48,944 nucleotides of DNA, taken from contig JAQYUZ010000070.1 of NCBI GenBank assembly GCA_033819885.1, forward strand, positions 1 through 48,944, in the 5' to 3' direction. Every line of letters starts with the position of its first letter. The stretch's first letter is position 1. A program made the position numbers and the translations under genes. This document shows positions 10,613-23,381 of the stretch, one piece after another. The notes beneath the pieces are model-generated. The model had not been told where the DNA came from, did no database searches, and saw nothing but the letters and a program-made list of their open reading frames with translations. Source of the DNA: Microbotryomycetes sp. JL201. Lineage: Eukaryota > Basidiomycota > Microbotryomycetes.

Positions 10613-13600
10613 ATGCTTTACGTGGCTTCTGCCCAGCATGCGAGCGTGCAGCTAGGCGCTGTCGCGTGTGACTTTGTGGCGCCAGGCGAGACGGCACTCG
10701 TCGTAAAGTCAGTCGATCACGTCTCGGTCAACGAGCTGGCGCCCAAGCTGAATTACAATCTCAACTTGCTGCAGCAAGCTAACCCGGCTAGAAGTGTACT
10801 CGGTTGATGCGAGCAGCGCCGCTGTCGAGCTCGCGTTCGAGGTGCCCGTCCCGGCCACGATCGCCGCCTTTGCACCTTTCAAACTCGACGTCAGTCCATC
10901 GAAGCCCTTTTCGAATGTTGAGACGGCTCCCATTCAGAACTGCTCACGCTCTTGTTGTGGTCCGTCCCACAGGCGCATGGCCCGAGCTCGCTCCTCGTGC
11001 TCACAACATCCATGCAACTGTTTGCAATCGAGTACTCGGGCAATGCTGCGACGTCTCACGTCAATACCCTTTCCTCGATCTCAATTCACGAACAATTCGG
11101 GAGGCCGGCAGAGTGTCAGACGATCGTCGTCGACCCGAACCAGTCGTGCATCGTCGTACACGCCTATTGCGGACTCGCGAGGGTTGTCCCACTGCTGTAC
11201 ACTCATACCGGCACGTCAACATCCTCAAGGACTCGCAGAGGGAGCAAACGGATGTCGGACGCCGCGATTGCTCATGCTCAGGCAGCCATTCAGGTTGACC
11301 TGTCGATGAGCTTCGACGTGAGGCTGCCAGAGCTCAATGTGACAAGTTTGGTCATCATGTCGGGAACGAACGCGTTGTCGTCAATCAACGCGGAGACTTC
11401 GCCCACAGAAAAGGACGACGCCACACAATCACCACCGATGCCAGTCCTCGCGCTCGTGCACCTCAGTCACTCGGGATCGCGCGTGCTCGTCACGCACACT
11501 CTCGACCTTGGCGCCAGAGAACTTGTAGACGGTCCGATCAGCTCGACAGATTTGGCCGACCCAGGTAGCGAGACGGTGATTCCCGTCGACTGCGCACAAG
11601 GCGAGAGCGGTGTGCTCGTAGTCGGAGAAGAGACGGTCACTTGGATACCAGTCACATCCCCTCAAACTGAAAAGAAGGGCAAGAGGAGAGCGAGCAGTAG
11701 TTCAACTTCGGGCCCAACTAGAATCATGTGTCGGCTGCCGGTCGGCATGATCCAGGCGTGAGTGCAGTCAAAGCCCACCAGACATCCGAGTGTGAGCTGA
11801 ACTCTCGCGTTATGGGCAGCTGGACGGCCGCTTCTAGCGACAAGTTTTTGCTCGGCGACATTTACGGCAAGCTGTTGCTGCTCACCTTGACGAGATCGCC
11901 GTCGACAGGCAGAGCTATCGATCTGACTGCATCTGATATTGGTGATGTGTGTAGGACATTCAGGTCCTGACCAGCGAGCACAATGCTGACTCCCGAGCTC
12001 TTGCAGACTTCGTCACCAACCGCGCTCGTTCTACTCTCGCCGGAAATCTTATATCTTGCATCACGCTTTGGCGATTCTCAACTCATTCGGATCCCAGCAG
12101 GGACTTTGTCGTCCGCCGACCAAACTTCTGCTATGGATACTGGAGAAGGCTTGCAGTTGCTCGACAGTTTCACTAGTCTCGCACCCATTTTGGATTGCTG
12201 CATCGTGCGACCGACGTCGGGCGGACCAGTGAGCGGACCGGAAAAACTTGTTTGCGTCCATCTCTGATCCAATACCTCTACGTCAGAGCCGCGTCGTGAC
12301 TTGCTCGGGCGCTTACAAAGGTGGCAGCCTGCGCGTCATCTCGCAAGGCATGGGTGTAAGCATGAGCATTGCATTGCTGCCGTCTTTGTTGCCACGTCTG
12401 ACTCCGAGGTTCGCAGGTCACCGAGTTGGCGAGCCTCGACGTTGAGGGTGTTCAGCGATTGTGGACAGTGGCAGATCCGGCTTCGTACGTATCAGAGCTC
12501 AGAGCCCCGAGAGCACCCTGACGTAGACTCACATGTTCCTACCAGCTCATCAATCCTGCTCGTCGTCGGCTTGTTGAACGAGACGCGCTTCATTAAACTT
12601 GTCACGTCGGAAACTGGCGACATTGACGACATTGACGAATTCGAGTCAGAATTATTGCTGACGGACGAAGCGACATTGCATGCCGGTCTCGTTGGTGGAG
12701 TCATCGTCCAAGTTTGCAACACCAAAGTGCTGTTCAGTAAGCTTGATGGTACAAATGGCGGATCTTGGGTGCCACCCGCTGGACGCGTGACGCACGCCGC
12801 CACTGCCGGCGATTATTTGCTTTTGGCCCTCGAAGGCGGTCAATTACAATTGTTCAATGCTGCCGAGCAAGCATTGGCTCCAGTCTCGTGAGCGTCCGGT
12901 CGTTCGAAGGGCACGAGCGTTCGTTGACGGTGTCTGTCTCAGCTCACATGCTCTCGCCAACGAAGCTTCGAGCATCAGTCTCGCCCAGTACGCTGGTCAA
13001 ACGGTAGCACTCGCTGCGACGTGGTCTACGAACGAGGTCTCCGTTTTGTCGGTGCCGAAGCTTGAGGTTATCAGTTCGTTCAAACCTCCGACGACGTATC
13101 CGATCCGGTCGCTCGCGGCTGCGACGTACGGTGACGACATGACTGTGCTATTTGTCGGCTTTGGTGATGGCGCGCTTGCGACATATTCGATGGCGCAAGG
13201 AATTGTTGATGCCGCAACAGAGCGCATCACGCCTCTCGGGACCAAACCCGTCGAGTTAAACACCTTTGTCAACAGAGGCAAAGCAAGCGTTGTGGCCGTG
13301 TCGGATCGACCGACTGTCATTTCAAGGTCGAACGACAGGCTCGTATACTCGAACGTTAACGCGCAAGCAAGTCTCGTTGCGAGAGTGCAGGTTGTACGAA
13401 CGTGCTGACGATGTTTGTCATTTCAATGACAGAACGTCACTGCGCTAGCGTCAATGGTCAAAGTCATGCCTTCATGCGTTGCCATCTCGGACCCGACGAC
13501 TGTACGCATTGCACGACTTGACGATATAAGAAGAATGGACGTTCGTACAATCCCCCTGGACGAAGAGGAACCGCGTCGGATTGCATACAGCGCATCATTG

Positions 13601-14970
13601 GGGGTGTACGCCGTTTTGTGCCTCAAGCGAGACGTTGATCGGTCGAGTGGCCGGCAGACGAGTGACGAGAGTGTGCACTTTTTCAGCGAGGACTTTGAGC
13701 GTCAGTCACCACCTGCTTGCCCGTCCACCTGCTTTCGCCAATTTGTGTAAGAACGATCAGACATGTTCCTGACCGTGTCCTGCTTTCCCCAGGCATTGGC
13801 TCGTTCAAGTTTGAAACCGATGAAGGCGGGCAGAGCATCACGAGCCTGTCGGTCCCAAGCGAAGATGAGGATGTATTTGTGATCGGCACGGTCGAGGCGC
13901 ACCCTGATGAGCCAGAGCCGACGAAAGGACGGCTGCGGTTGTTTCGTCGACAAGCAAGTTCCGGCGCATTCGAGCTGTCGAGCGAGGCGGTTTTGCCCGG
14001 CTGCCCTTACGCTGTGGCCGCTGTCGGAACGAACAGCCATGTCGCGGTTGCCGTCAACTCACAGGTACTGGTGTATGCCGTTGATGTGCGATCGGGCGCT
14101 CTCACGCAGGAGGCGAGCTGGGGCGGAGCATTCGTCGCTTTCAACTTGGCTGTTGCACAACGCCACCCCAATCGTCTGATTGTCGGTGATGCATTGCGCT
14201 CAGTGACGCTGCTCGACTTTGTAGCATCTGGACCATCTGGACCGAGCCTGAAGGAAGTGACATGCGACTATGACGCGCATTACATGTCTGCCGTCGCGGC
14301 AGTATCTGACAACGAGTATATTGGTGCCGAGACGGATTTGAACTTGTTTACGCTACTTCACGACGCCGTTGGATCAAGCCAAGGTGATGACGCTTTGACA
14401 CCGATGGGCCGGTTCCATTTGGGTCAGATGGTGTCCAAATTTCAAACTGGTCAGTCGGAGGGGATCATTTATAGTGATGGATGCTGATTGATATCCACGT
14501 TGACGCAGGCGCTTTGGTTCAGAGTGGCACAGGGGCAACAATTGAACCTGCTGCGATCATACCAAAGCTCGTGTTTGCGACGTCCGCAGGCATGGTTGGT
14601 GTTGTTGTCGACCTCGATGCCGAGACGTCCAAGCTGATGTCGGCGCTCGAGCGCAACATGCGACAGGTTGTGCCGAGCGTTGGCGATTTGGATCAGGAAG
14701 CGTGAGTGGCTACCGACCCGTTATGTTACACAAGGCTGACTTGACTCGTACCAACGACTTGTAAAACCTAGTTGGCGCGCGTTCAAGAGTGACCGTCGCA
14801 CTGTGGCGAGCGCGGGTTTCGTTGACGGCGACTTTGTACAACAATTTGTCGAGCTCTCACCAGAAGATATGGACAAGGTCGTGCAGGGCGCCGGGAAGGA
14901 ACATCAAAGGCTGGACGTGAGTACGCATGAGGTACTCAAGCTTGTCGAGGAGTTGTCTCGATTGCACTAG
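10613..14970 (+). CDS. DDB1: DNA damage-binding protein 1 (CUL4 ubiquitin ligase adaptor)
   Basis: Exons 10613..10707, 10775..10889, 10973..11757, 11820..11946, 12007..12228, 12287..12355, 12417..12484, 12546..12887, 12943..13390, 13433..13700, 13793..14449, 14509..14701, 14772..14970; 1195 aa, close to the usual 1140. DDB1 links CUL4-RING ligases to WD40 substrate receptors in DNA repair, replication and chromatin control. Family landmarks appear in order: NKLTRLEVYSVD (residues 32-43), HEQFGRPAE and VVDPNQSC in propeller A, LASRFGDSQL, VTCSGAYKGGSLRV, SDRPTVISRSNDRLVYSNVN in propeller B, EPTKGRLRLF and VGDALRSVTLLDF in propeller C, and the C-terminal VLKLVEELSRLH (family KVVEELTRIH). A basic Ser-rich insert (near EKKGKRRASSSS) is not family-typical. 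Intron 9 (13391-13432, 42 nt, donor GTTGTA) is the least certain splice. Confidence 0.95.
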
Positions 14971-15171
14971 ACGTTGATCGATTGGAATCAGCTTGAAATG
15001 AATAATGCCATAACCACATTTAATGCTCGAACTCGCGATTACGCTTTATTCTGAATGTGGGGCTCGAGTGTGTTTTGATGCGCAGCGCGCGGGGTTTGGA
15101 CGCTGTCGCTGTCTTGCCGGGCCATTGCGCTCGACAGTGACCTTGCGCCGTGTGACGGGCAAGTCAAGGCG

Positions 15172-17438
15172 ATGCAGTCCGACGGCGACAGTGCACGTGG
15201 CGGTGCGAGCTCGAGCAGTCATACTCAAAGGCCGCACTCGCCGCCGACTGCGACAGCCACTGATGCGCAGCAGCAGCACCTCTCAAAGCAGCAACGGCGG
15301 CCTCCAAAGGCTCGTGCGTGCGATCAGTGCAACGCGCGGCGCATCCGGTGTGTCGGTGACGGCGTGCCGTGCCAGTCGTGCGTAAAGTCGCAGCTGGACT
15401 GCACGTTTGAGAAGCAGCCACGCAAGAAGGGACCGCGCGGAGTCATCATGAGCAAGCTGAGACAGCAGTCTTCCTCGTCCACGAGCCAGCCAGCCTCAAA
15501 GACGGACGCAGGAGCCGGCTTACACCACCCAGCCGCCCCACAAGATCACGTGCACCCGTCATCGGCAATGCATTTGGACGTGTCGCCTCCGGGAGCAACC
15601 CTGTACAGCTTTGGAGCAACAAACTCGGCAGCAGGAGCACCGACAGTGACAACCACAACATCGACTCACTCTGGCGCCTCGGGCCACAGCCCGCCGTTCG
15701 CCACCCTGCACTCGTCATTGCCGCTGCACGCCAGTCACTTGCTCGCGTCGACATCACCCTCCACGGTCGACCAACAACATCGCCACCCGCAAGGGCCATC
15801 GCCGACAGACCACCTCGGCTTTGACCATCCGCTCGCGCCACCAAACGGCCACAACAATGACTCTCACGGACTCAGTCAAGACAACACCAACGTCAGGCTA
15901 GATGTCACCGATTTTTTCCAACTCAATTCCTACCTGGTCAGTTCAGATCTTCGTGTCCGCACGTGACGGAAGCTGACGCGACCTGTCCAGAACCCGACAC
16001 CGTCTGGCCCGACGCCGCCGGCGCACAACCCGTCTCCAAACAGCACAGGCGGGGAATCATTGTATCACTCGAGCTTGAGCAACTACTTTATGACGTCGGT
16101 GGACATGACGAATCAATTGGGCGCCGCTGGACTGCTTGCCCCGCCACCCCCTTCGAGCAGACATCCCGGGCTGACTTGGATTGCGACGATCGTCAAACTC
16201 ATCCTCGAACCACAAATTGATGTTTTCTTCGCCCGGCTTCACCTCATTCTGCCCATGATCCCACGGAGCTATATCCAAGCTGGCCTCGACACGGATCGCC
16301 ACTTGACAGACCCGCCGTTCGCAGCACTCGTGCTCGCAATTGCTTCGTTCGCGCTTGTAGGCCCGGTATCGGTTGCAGACAGGCGCAAAGCGACCGAGAA
16401 CCAAGAGCTCGCGACGGCGCTCCAGCACGAATGCTTGCGCGTCAAAGGCATGTCTTTGAGCTTTGAGCCAACATTGGACACGATCTGGACCTTGTTCTTC
16501 TTGTTCGGATCAGCTTTCAACCTGGAGCAGCATCAAGAGGCGTGGTGGCGGTTAAGGGAGGCACTGACGCTCGCCGAGACGCTAGAGTTGCACCGCCAAG
16601 AAGCGTACGACCAGTTGAGCATGGACGAACGATCACGACGAATCCGCACCCTTTGGGTGCTCATGGTGACGGAAAGGGCGTATGCGATGCAAAAGAATCA
16701 CTCGATCGTGTTCAATCGGGCGTCTGGCGTCGATTGGGCCTTGTCAGACATTCCTTGGTTGTCTGCTTACAGCGGCGAGATGACGCCAATGCTTGGGTTG
16801 CGCTGTCTCGCGCACTTGTACTCGTTCATCAATGAGGACATCGTGTCGTGCTGGAACGGCAAGTGTCTCGAAGGCGTGTGTGAGACGATGGACGCGCCCA
16901 AAGTTGTAACGCTGCAACGGGGGTTGGACGGTTGGGCGAAAGGCATCAGCGAGACATTGATGATGCAGTGAGTCCGGAGGGATTCGTACTGTCCTGTGGG
17001 TATGCCTTGAACTGACCCCTGCGTGCTCGTAGACTGACCGAACCAAACCGTGCCGACTTGCTCGTGTCTCAACAATGGTTGCGCAACCGGATATGGCAAT
17101 TGACGGTTTCGCACTGCCTCGCCGACCAAGACTCACCCGAGCTCGAACTTCGATTAAGCTACTCGCTCCTGATCGCGCGAGAAACGGTGCGCGTTTGTCG
17201 GTCGTTTACGCAAGATGCGCTCGAAGCCAATGGAGTCGGCGTCGCGCACAAGCTGCACGACATTGTATTATCCGTGATATACTCAAACCGGACACTTGGT
17301 GACGCGGCCCCTGATGCATGGATGGGTGGCACTCCACCTGTCGTGCTTGGCCAGCACTTGCGCAACGAGCTGACGCAGCTGCTTCGGGATTTCCGAGGCG
17401 GCAAGCATCCGTTCCTGCAGTCGGTGCTGGTGGCGTGA
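15172..17438 (+). CDS. Zn2Cys6 fungal transcription factor
   Basis: Exons 15172..15936, 15991..16967, 17033..17438; 715 aa. Residues about 50-76 form a Zn(II)2Cys6 binuclear cluster (ACDQCNARRIRC...PCQSC...DC, spacing CX2CX6CX6CX2CX6C) followed by a basic stretch (KQPRKKGPRG), the fungal-specific DNA-binding domain that contacts CGG triplets. A long Ser/His/Pro-rich linker leads to a fungal_trans-type middle homology region in exon 2, with typical blocks such as FFARLHLILPMIP, LFFLFGSAFNLEQHQEAWWRLREAL and RTLWVLMVTERAYAM. Targets are unknown; the middle region recalls sugar-responsive regulators but that is weak. The 3' end is uncertain: GTGAGT at 17435 followed by an acceptor at 17515 would replace the stop and end at TGA 17616-17618, overlapping the GT90 start codon. 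It lies 176 bp upstream of the GT90 gene in the same direction. Confidence 0.85.
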
Positions 17439-17614
17439 GTGGCGAGCGAGTGCCGACGGACGGTTTCTCTACTCGAGCACTTTCGCATAATTATCCCGAG
17501 CATCTTGTTCCTTAGTCTTCGCACCAACAGTGCCAGTGTTCCATGTTGTCATTGTATTCGTTACGGGGTCCTTCGTTTGGGTTTGTTCTTTGTTTCGACA
17601 AGAAGCGACATGCG

Positions 17615-19666
17615 ATGACGCGCCTCGTTGGCGCGCTGTGCGGCAGTGCGTCCAAAGTGCGTCAACTTGTTGTCGCTTGTGTCGTTGTCGTGGCCGTTGT
17701 CATGTGCGTGACGTCGCTGTTTGGCGTGCCAGTGTGGTGGCCAGTGCGCGTCCATCCGGTCGCTCAACTCTTGCGCGACGCCGAGCAGCAACACGACAGG
17801 TTTCGACAAGCTCAGCCCACGACGCTCGACGACGCGCGCAGGGTGTACGCGGCCAAGCGCGCGCGCTCACCGCCGCCAGGCTACGACGAATGGTTCGCAG
17901 CCGCCAAACGACTGGACGCGTGCGTCATTGACGGTTACGACGACATGTACGATACGTTGCAACCGTTCTGGGCGCTCTCGCCACGTGACATTGGCCGCCG
18001 GATGGAGCAACTGGCCGCCGTCAGAGGCATGGGCCGAGTGCGAGTCAGAAGTGGCAAAGTCTGGCGACACGACGAGATCAACAGCGACAGACCTGGCTCG
18101 GCAGGAGAAGATTCGGACGCGCGCAGGGCCATGCAGAGCATGCTCGAAGCCGTCGTCAGTCAATTGCAAGCAGACCTACCAGACTGTTAGTTTTACGCGA
18201 TCGCGATCCGCCTCGGTCACGCGTCCAGCTGGCTGTGGAAAGGCTGACTGCCGCTTCGCGCGCACAGTCGACATGTTTGTCAATGGGTACGACGAACCGC
18301 GCGTGTCTCTGTCGCACAAAGACAAGGCACAGTTGCTCAAGCTCGCGAGCGATGGGCAAGGTTTGTAATGTCAAGCCTGAAACTAATAGAACGAGTCTGA
18401 TTCCCTTTGCTTCAGTCCGCGAGCAGGTCGACGAACCGCTCGTGCTGAGAACATTCGGAGGCGAGCCGTCTCTGGCCGACAAGGTCCGCCTCACGTGTCC
18501 TTCCGACTCTCTCACTTGTCCAACAGCCTGGCAAGATTTGCGTCTCGCATGCGATCCTTCTTCACTGTCACGGCAAAGCAAGCTGTCTGAATTGCCTGGC
18601 AGCAACCCTGTCGTCACTCACGCGCACGACTGGCAGTTTACAACCCCGCTCGGTCACTTTCTCGTCTCGCCGAGACGGGAACAAGACACTTGGTGTGACC
18701 AGCCCGACTTGCAAGACCTACACGCTGCGTACATTCATCCCTTGTCCTTTACGTACACGCGACAACCGTATCCCGTCTTTAGTAATTCGCGCATCGGTGG
18801 TTTCAACGACATTCTCATTCCGGCGTGGTGGTACTGGTTTGACGTGACAGAGTACAGAGACTCGGAAGATCCACAATGGTCGACCAAGACAAACAAGGTC
18901 AGTCTGGCACGTGCAAGCCTTCGTTGAGCGCGAGTTTGACAAGGATTTCGGACAGTTGTTTTGGCGAGGCAGCAATACGGGAGGCTACTCCATCTCTCTC
19001 GCATACAAAGGTTGGCTACGGTCCCGTGCCGTTTCGATGCTCAACGTGCCATCGACATGGGATTCTCACGAGCAAGTCGTGCTCGCAGACGATCAAGGTC
19101 GAGCGATCGAGACAAGCGTGCCTGCGCGTCCGTTGTTGTCTTCGCATGCCGATGTTGCGTTTGTTGCGCCAGACCAAGGCGACGAACCGTCGTTGGCGTC
19201 TCAACGTGCCGAACCGACGTTCAGGTTTGCCGACAGAGTGCCTTTCAACGACAACTATAAAACGAAAGCGGTGCTCGACATGGACGGCACGGCGTACTCT
19301 GGTCGGTTCCTCGCCTTGATGCGCAGTAGGACGGCCGTGTTCAAGGCAGGCTTGTTCAGAGAGGCCATGAGTCACTCGCTCGTGCCTTGGTACCATTATG
19401 TGCCCGTGTCTGTCCGATTGACTGAACTACCTTCGTTGCTGGGTTACTTTTTCGGCGTCGATTCTGTACAGTCGTTCATCAGAGCGTCAGGCAAAGGTCA
19501 AATCACGAGCAAACTCGGTCGCGCACGACCTCACGATGACCAGCTCAAGTTGATCGGTGAGAGAGGGCGACGATGGGCGAGCGAGTGTGGACGGAGGGAA
19601 GACATGATGTTGTACACGTACTTGTTGGCACTAGAGTGGGCTCGCATTTTGCACCGCGACGAATGA
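17615..19666 (+). CDS. GT90 (CAP10-like) glycosyltransferase
   Basis: Exons 17615..18185, 18268..18360, 18416..18897, 18956..19666; 618 aa. An in-frame ATG at 17543 would add 24 residues; I prefer 17615 because the basic N-terminus then directly precedes the membrane anchor (LVVACVVVVAVVMCVTSLFGV), a Golgi type II layout. Family 90 landmarks are all present: PPPGYDEWF and DDMYDTLQPFW; DLPDFDMFVNGYDEPR rebuilt across intron 1; TWCDQPDLQDLHAAYIHP; GFNDILIPAWWYW; LFWRGSNTGG starting exactly at exon 4; LDMDGTAYSGRF; and VPWYHYVPV. The family includes Cryptococcus CAP10 and the beta-1,2-xylosyltransferase CXT1 as well as protein O-xylosyl or glucosyltransferases, so the donor sugar may be UDP-xylose but is not fixed by sequence. 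Context with GDP-mannose and acetyl-CoA transporters supports a role in wall or capsule-type glycan synthesis. Confidence 0.93.
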
Positions 19667-19759
19667 CAATACACGACAACGTTCCTCTAGTCGGTTTTCT
19701 TGCCAATCTCTGCCACGAAAAGAAAAAGAGGGGACTGGTTATGACAACACTGTGACCAA

Positions 19760-21338
19760 CTAGTCATACTCGTAATCTTCGTCTGCCGATTCCGCGTCCT
19801 CGTCCGGATAATCATTGCGGTAATCGTTTTCTTCTACAACTCAGCCCAGAACCGACTGGGGTCAGCGAGAGCCATGATCCCAGTTGAATCGGGCAAGCCT
19901 CACCGTTGCTGTCCTCGTCAGCCTCGTCCTCCTCTTCCGAGCTGACCTGAGCCGTCAACACGTCATCAAAGTCGTCCAAACCGGCGCTATCAAGCGTCAA
20001 AGCGTCAAAGAGGGTGTCGTGAGCTGCTTATACCTGTGAGGAAAGCACGGTGCCGGAACTAACATTTCACCAATCCGAGTCAGTCCTGCGAGCTTGGAAA
20101 CATCGTAACCGGCCGGGCCGATGACTGCGCCTTCCAGATCACTCGGTTCTCGCAAGTCTCTGTAGTAGACATCGTACACGTAATCTGCGTCATCGTCGTC
20201 CATGGCTCCGTTCGACAGAGTTGTCGGATTAGAGGACGATGCCAGAGTTTTTGCTGGCGAGCTTGCTTGATGTGTTGGCTCGACGTTGTCTTGCACTGTG
20301 TCGGGGACGACGCGCTCAGTCTGTGCGATGCACCAGGTTGTGTCCGTCGGAAGAGGTGCTCACTGCTGAGAAACTCTTCGAGCATCGGCACAAAATTGCT
20401 CATCATATCGTCTTCGGCTTGACTGGCAATGTTTCTGACATGAGTGACAATGTCAATCAGGAGTCTGACTTGTTTGTGGGCTCGTATCTAACATTGGATT
20501 TGCAGTTTTTTCGTCGCCCGCGTCGATGACGGCATCATATATTCTGCTCGGTCCTAAGGATTGTTGCGGCTGGGCTGCGGTTGCAATATCTTTCGCAGAT
20601 CTGTGGGGAATAATGCAGTCAGACAAAGGTTGTTCCGCTCGTCTGAGGCGTGTGCTGCCAGTGTTTCGCTGGTCACGCCACTGACCGAACGACAGGTGGC
20701 GCGTCTGACGCGCAGGGTCTGAGCGCCGGGGCGCTCGGTCTCTTGCGGATGTTGATGATGCGTAGCCTTGTTCTTTCTGTCGCTGATGGTTTCGCTGCAG
20801 TATCAGGAAGAGTGCCGGTCGAGTGTTGGCTGTCTTCTGGCGGCGGCGATGTGGCGCCTGCCTGCAGTGCAGCAGAGATGCGCGACTGTTGTCAAGTGAA
20901 GGCGGTCAGAGTGTGATCCGAGAAGAGTTGCTGCCTGGCCGTGATGGTACCTGTAGCTGCTTTGTTGCGAGCTCATCGTCAAACGAGGCGACGGCGACCG
21001 TTTGCGCGAAATGGAACACGCCAGCTGTCATGTAAAAGGCTAGGATGAATGATTTGTTGCTTCTGTTCGTCGTGCGTCTACGCACGTTGCCTCCGTGCGG
21101 TGCTGTGCTCTCGAGCGAATGCGTTCGACGGTCGAGACTGGCGCCTGCGCTTGACAGATGGCTCGTGACCGTCTCCAATGACTTGTGGGTGGCGATCATG
21201 TCAGTATGCGGGTTGCGGACCGCCATGCGGCGGCGTCGGGTTGTTTGACTGACTGAGCGCCTCGAGCGGCTGCTCCTGGGCAGTCCGCTTGCGCTTGATG
21301 CGCAGGATAGAGTATGCCGGTGCGCCATCAACTTGCAT
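19760..21338 (-). CDS. IWR1: IWR1, RNA polymerase II nuclear import factor
   Basis: Exons complement(19760..19833, 19904..20023, 20071..20295, 20364..20434, 20493..20600, 20686..20885, 20951..21024, 21086..21181, 21254..21338); 350 aa in nine small exons. Iwr1 binds assembled RNA polymerase II and carries it into the nucleus through a bipartite nuclear signal. The N-terminus has SILRIKRKRTAQEQPLEAL, the family's hallmark start, followed by KRRRQSRPS and GVFHFAQTV. The middle has VPMLEEFL, the core has DDADYVYDVYYRD, and the C-terminus has EEEDEADEDSN joined by a phase-1 intron to ENDYRNDYPDED. Each exon alone looks like noise, which is why the gene is easy to miss; the closing of all eight phases and the family landmarks in order support the model. 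Acceptors AAG at exon 2 and the exon 5 boundaries are the least certain. Convergent with GT90 (93 bp apart). Confidence 0.88.
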
Positions 21339-21482
21339 CTCGAGTCAATGCGCGTGGTCTCGGGCGAGCTTGTCGGTGCGCGGGCCAAGAGAGCTCAAGG
21401 GCGGACTTGTGCTCACGTGACCTGCGCCGGCTTGGGCTGGCACACGCTGTCGCTTGCCTCCTGACCTTGCTGCCGCAACCAC

Positions 21483-23130
21483 ATGGCCGCAGCCATCGCC
21501 AATCGACCACGGCCCACAGGTCCTGCCGGTCACACGAGGCGACCACGCGCTGTACCTGCTCAAATGCACGCAGACAGCGGCCGGCGTGCCAGCTATGACG
21601 ACCTGCGCCTGACCACACTGCCAGACAGTCCAGCAGCATCACCAGGAGCAGCCCATGCGCGAACGGATACACTCAAATGCGCCGAGGACGATCTTGAAGA
21701 CTTGCTGGCGTACGTGCACCGAGCGGTTGACTAGTGTTTGACAAAGCACGGGCCTCGTCTCCTGACGCAGCGCATCGCACACGCATACAGGGTCACGTAC
21801 GACGAGCCCGTACTCCCAAGTAACTACCACAAACACGCCAGGTTGCGTCAATCAGACGCAGTGGGACACCTGACGCGATCAGCAGCAACTTGGACAACAG
21901 ACGCGCCGTCGTTAATACCACGCCCGGCGAGTCCTCAACATTCACGCAGGACTGCCTCGGCAACTCACGCAAACCCTCAAGTATCGCCTCGACCCAAAGG
22001 ATTTGCACAAGCAGCGAATCGCGCCCGCAGCTCGAGCGTCGGCGCGCGCTCATCTGCCGACGCTCGCTCACCCGCCACTCGCGCCGCAAGGGCACGCACG
22101 AGCACATCAGCAGAGCAGCAAGCCCAAGCTTGGAACCGATTGGCCGAAAGCGAAAACATTAAGACCTCGTCCAGCAATGACGAAATTGCACCGTCTTTGG
22201 CAGAACCGCCAGCGCAAATGTCTACCATAAGCATTGCTAGCCCAGCGTTGCAGAACTCAGGCGCAATCACACCACAAAATCGAGAAGCTCAGCTTCAATC
22301 GTCGCTCTCAAACTCGTCGCCAAAGCGCAACAAATCTGTCAGATCGAGCCCAAAGCGACCGTCCCAGTCGAAACCTCGCCGCAAGAGTTTTTCGGGCGCG
22401 CACAATCTCGGTCATTACCAACTAGACGACGAAAGTACCGGACCGCCGCCATGGATGGCTGCTGGTCAACCTAGCTTGTTTCGAGACGCCTCGGGCGCGC
22501 TCTCAACTACCGGCAGACCAGAAGATCTCGTTTTGCCGGGTCAGTCGATTCTTTATGCGCCGCACAGTCGAGAAACCGTCAGCATGAAAACTGCGTCGTG
22601 TGACTTGAGCTGACTCGCCTTTGTGTCGTCGGACAGCCGTGGCTCGACGATTGCAGGCGGAGCGTCTCGAACGGTCTACACAGGACAATGACGGCTTGAT
22701 CACGATGTACGACAGGCAAGGTCGACCGCTCCTCAAAAAAGAAGTACCCGATCGGAGACGCTTCGGGCATGATGAGCCTGTTCCAAAAGGCAACATGCAA
22801 GCCAAGAACAACCAACACGTGACCTGTGAGCCGAGAGCTGAAGATGGTCCAACGTCTTGTCCAAGCGATCAAGATCCAGCCTTGCATGAGCGGTCACCGA
22901 CGAGCACTCCTGCCAATCGACGAGTTAGTGCCTCCCTTTTGCCACTGGCTCCCGCTGCAAAACAGCCGGCGTCTGTGCCAGCGCAAAGTCAAGGAAACGC
23001 TCTGCCGCATGTCAAAGAAAAGACCAGTCCGGCTCGAGACGACAGTGAGAACGACGGTCACGTGGAACGGGCCAGGAAGGCAGAGCATCAAACCGCTGGC
23101 GGATGCTGCTCAGCTTGTGTCGTGTCGTAG
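21483..23130 (+). CDS. Disordered basic protein ending in a CaaX prenylation box
   Basis: Exons 21483..21709, 21791..22539, 22637..23130; 489 aa. No enzymatic or structural domain is recognisable. The sequence is rich in Ser, Pro, Arg, Gln and Ala, with tracts such as SSPKRNKSVRSSPKRPSQSKPRRKSFSG that look like kinase target sites. A short more conserved-looking block follows exon 1 (EDDLEDLLA then TYDEPVLPSNYH), and exon 3 has NDGLITMYDRQGRPLLKKEV. The last residues are GGCCSACVVS: the final CVVS is a canonical CaaX box with Ser at the last position (farnesylation), and the two cysteines just upstream could be palmitoylated, so peripheral membrane attachment is inferred. It starts 144 bp from the divergent IWR1 gene. 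Intron 2 has 97 nt; the unspliced reading would stop early and lose the CaaX tail. Confidence 0.7.
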
Positions 23131-23381
23131 CCAACTTAGTGTCGTGCATCATTGTACTCGCTCTCGTTGCCATGCAAGGTAATTTCTAGATGAAAAACTG
23201 GGACACATCCGAATCTCGCTCGGGCCTTTCGCCTCTGGCCCCGAATCTCTCAAACTCGACATTTGAAAGCGCGCGTGCCCATCAGTTAGACCAGGCATTC
23301 CATTGCCTGCTAGGAGTGCGAGTGCGCAAGAGAGAGCGTGTGTGTGTGTGAGGGAGTCGAGGCCGGGCGTGGCCTTGGACG

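Noticed and set aside
17543-17614. Upstream ATG at 17543 as the GT90 start
   Set aside because: It is in frame and possible, but the ATG at 17615 places a basic residue pair directly before the membrane anchor and avoids a second hydrophobic stretch; I kept 17615 and noted the alternative.
20906-21388. A 160-codon - strand frame that at first looked like a tail-anchored SNARE of the Use1/Sec20 type
   Set aside because: The N-terminal IWR1 motif (RIKRKR...PLEAL) lies in a different frame at 21254-21338, and splice sites join it through this interval to the rest of IWR1 with all phases closing. The hydrophobic-looking end is the IWR1 GVFHFAQTV block.
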